This document shows, in pieces, positions 14,891-15,728 of a stretch of 15,728 nt of DNA; position 1 is the first letter of the stretch; each line of letters starts with the position of its first letter. A model generated the notes under the pieces. The model was not told the DNA's origin. It was given only the letters and a program-made list of their open reading frames with translations, and made no database searches. This DNA is from Candidatus Ventricola intestinavium (lineage in GTDB: Bacteria; Bacillota; Clostridia; Christensenellales; Aristaeellaceae). The stretch is taken from assembly GCA_018715105.1 (NCBI GenBank), contig DVMG01000039.1:1-15728 (forward strand), written 5' to 3'. The position numbers and the translations under genes were made by a program.

Positions 14891-15629
14891 GTGTTTTTTC
14901 CTCCCCGTTCGTTGTGTCGTTCCACTCGGAAAAATACAGCCGCTCCAGTTCCCTGCAGCGTCCGGCATTCATTTCGTCCACCCCCTCCAGGAAATAGGGC
15001 CGCCCCATGGCCGCATACTTGTGCGCGCCCAGCCGGTGATAGGGAAGCAGCTCGACGCGCTGCACATGCGGCAGCGTGCGCACATAATCGCGCAGGCTCT
15101 TCATGTGCGCCTCCCCATCCGTCAGGCCGGGCACGACCACATGCCGCACCCACATGGGCGTTCCGCCTGCCCGTACGGCCCGGACAAAAGCCCGCGTTTC
15201 CCGCATGGATCTGCCGGTGATCCCGGCATACATCGTCTCGTCCTCATGTTTGACATCATAGAGCACAAGGTCTGTATTCCGAAGGATTTCTTTCCATCGG
15301 GCGTCCGGCCCCACTCCCGCCGTATCCACGCAGGTGTGGATGCCATGCTCTTTGCACAGCCGGAGCATCTCGCACAGAAATGCGTCCTGCATCAGCGGCT
15401 CTCCTCCGGAAAAGGTCACCCCGCCGCCGGACCGCTCAAAATAAGGCCGGAAGCGCAGGATTCTCTCCATCAGCTCCGACGATTCCACGGGCGTTCCGCC
15501 CGCGCCCCATGTATCGGGGTTATGGCAGTATACACAGCGCAGGCCGCATCCCTGAAGGAAAACCACCGTGCGCACACCGGGGCCATCCACCAGCCCCATG
15601 GTTTCCAGGGAGTGAATCCATCCGGTCAC
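14877..15629 (-). CDS. pflA: Pyruvate formate-lyase activating enzyme (radical SAM)
   Basis: A 250-residue iron-sulphur enzyme that uses S-adenosylmethionine to place the glycyl radical on PFL. It begins MTGWIHSLETMGLVDGPGVR and has the radical-SAM motif Cys28-x3-Cys32-x2-Cys35 (CGLRCVYCHNPDTW). The SAM-binding GGE motif is in GGGVTFSGGEPLMQ, followed by VLYDVKHEDE and the C-terminal LLPYHRLGAHKYAAMG segment. The length matches E. coli PflA (246). The start is GTG at 15629, with AAGGAGG 6 bases before it; the frame is open upstream but without homology. It precedes pflB, the reverse of the common pflB-pflA order. Confidence 0.95.
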   Translation of the reverse strand: MTGWIHSLETMGLVDGPGVRTVVFLQGCGLRCVYCHNPDTWGAGGTPVESSELMERILRFRPYFERSGGGVTFSGGEPLMQDAFLCEMLRLCKEHGIHTCVDTAGVGPDARWKEILRNTDLVLYDVKHEDETMYAGITGRSMRETRAFVRAVRAGGTPMWVRHVVVPGLTDGEAHMKSLRDYVRTLPHVQRVELLPYHRLGAHKYAAMGRPYFLEGVDEMNAGRCRELERLYFSEWNDTTNGEEKTHDAL

Positions 15630-15644
15630 AGACTTCCTCCTTCG

Positions 15645-15681
15645 GTGCGGTTCTTTTTTCACAAACACAAAAAAGCCGCAC
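15645..15681 (-). promoter_or_regulatory. Hairpin in the pflA leader next to the ribosome binding site
   Basis: On the minus strand GTGCGG (15681-15676) pairs with CCGCAC (15650-15645) and CTTTTTT-type arms pair inside (15675-15669 with 15659-15653). This gives 13 bp with a 2-base bulge and a 9-base loop. There is no T-tract after it, so it is not a standard terminator. The AAGGAGG of pflA starts 3 bases downstream, so a role in translation or mRNA stability is possible. Confidence 0.45.
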
Positions 15682-15719
15682 CATTCCGGGTCTCTCGCCC
15701 AGACGGTCGGCATCATGCG

Positions 15720-15725
15720 ATCATA
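15720..15725 (-). promoter_or_regulatory. Possible -10 box for pflA-pflB (promoter cut by window edge)
   Basis: TATGAT on the minus strand, about 90 bases upstream of the pflA start. A matching -35 box would lie beyond the right edge, so it cannot be confirmed. Confidence 0.25.
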
Positions 15726-15728
15726 CTC

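Noticed and set aside
15653..15668. Possible Rex or FNR/CRP operator half-site (TTTGTGAAAA) upstream of pflA
   Set aside because: Only one half of the palindrome is present, and the bases are explained by the hairpin arms.

Overview
The window reads as a chromosomal housekeeping segment of a Gram-positive anaerobe, most likely a Clostridia-class Firmicute of moderately high G+C (about 55-60 % by eye). The reasons are: a primase-sigma factor-TrmK-Nif3 gene order; TrmK itself, which is mainly a Gram-positive enzyme; strong AGGAGG-type ribosome binding sites with frequent TTG and GTG starts; pyruvate formate-lyase with its radical activase; and a class A RNase P RNA. Species and family cannot be named from this alone. 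Every gene I can support is on the minus strand, so transcription runs from high to low coordinates. The long plus-strand reading frames are shadows of GC-rich genes.

In transcription order: (1) pflA-pflB (15629-12653), a glycyl-radical fermentation pair with the activase first and overlapping the lyase by 14 bases. (2) glmM followed by a stand-alone GlmU-like left-handed beta-helix protein (12488-10443), behind a strong promoter; both point to UDP-GlcNAc and cell-wall precursor supply. (3) A 506-base intergenic stretch with a terminator and hairpins, then a promoter driving two tandem, paralogous secreted proteins with a YbjN-like pattern (9936-8904). (4) A 410-base intergenic stretch, then dgt-dnaG-rpoD (8493-4534), closed by a terminator. 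(5) A trmK-nif3 gene fusion and a coiled-coil/zinc-ribbon protein (4471-2264), closed by a terminator. (6) A small DUF5655-like protein (2175-1795), whose stop codon lies inside the rnpB promoter. (7) rnpB (1763-1424). (8) A 446-base stretch with hairpins, a candidate 41-residue ORF and the rpsB promoter. (9) rpsB and the start of tsf (977 to the left edge).

The segment covers replication priming (DnaG), dNTP control (dGTPase-like), the main sigma factor, tRNA maturation and modification (RNase P, TrmK), translation (S2, EF-Ts), cell-wall sugar supply and anaerobic pyruvate cleavage. No mobile element, CRISPR array, tRNA or defence system is visible. The most unusual points are the in-frame TrmK-Nif3 fusion that keeps a good internal ribosome binding site and GTG start at its junction, the uncharacterised tandem YbjN-like exported pair, and the possible regulatory structures around rnpB/rpsB.
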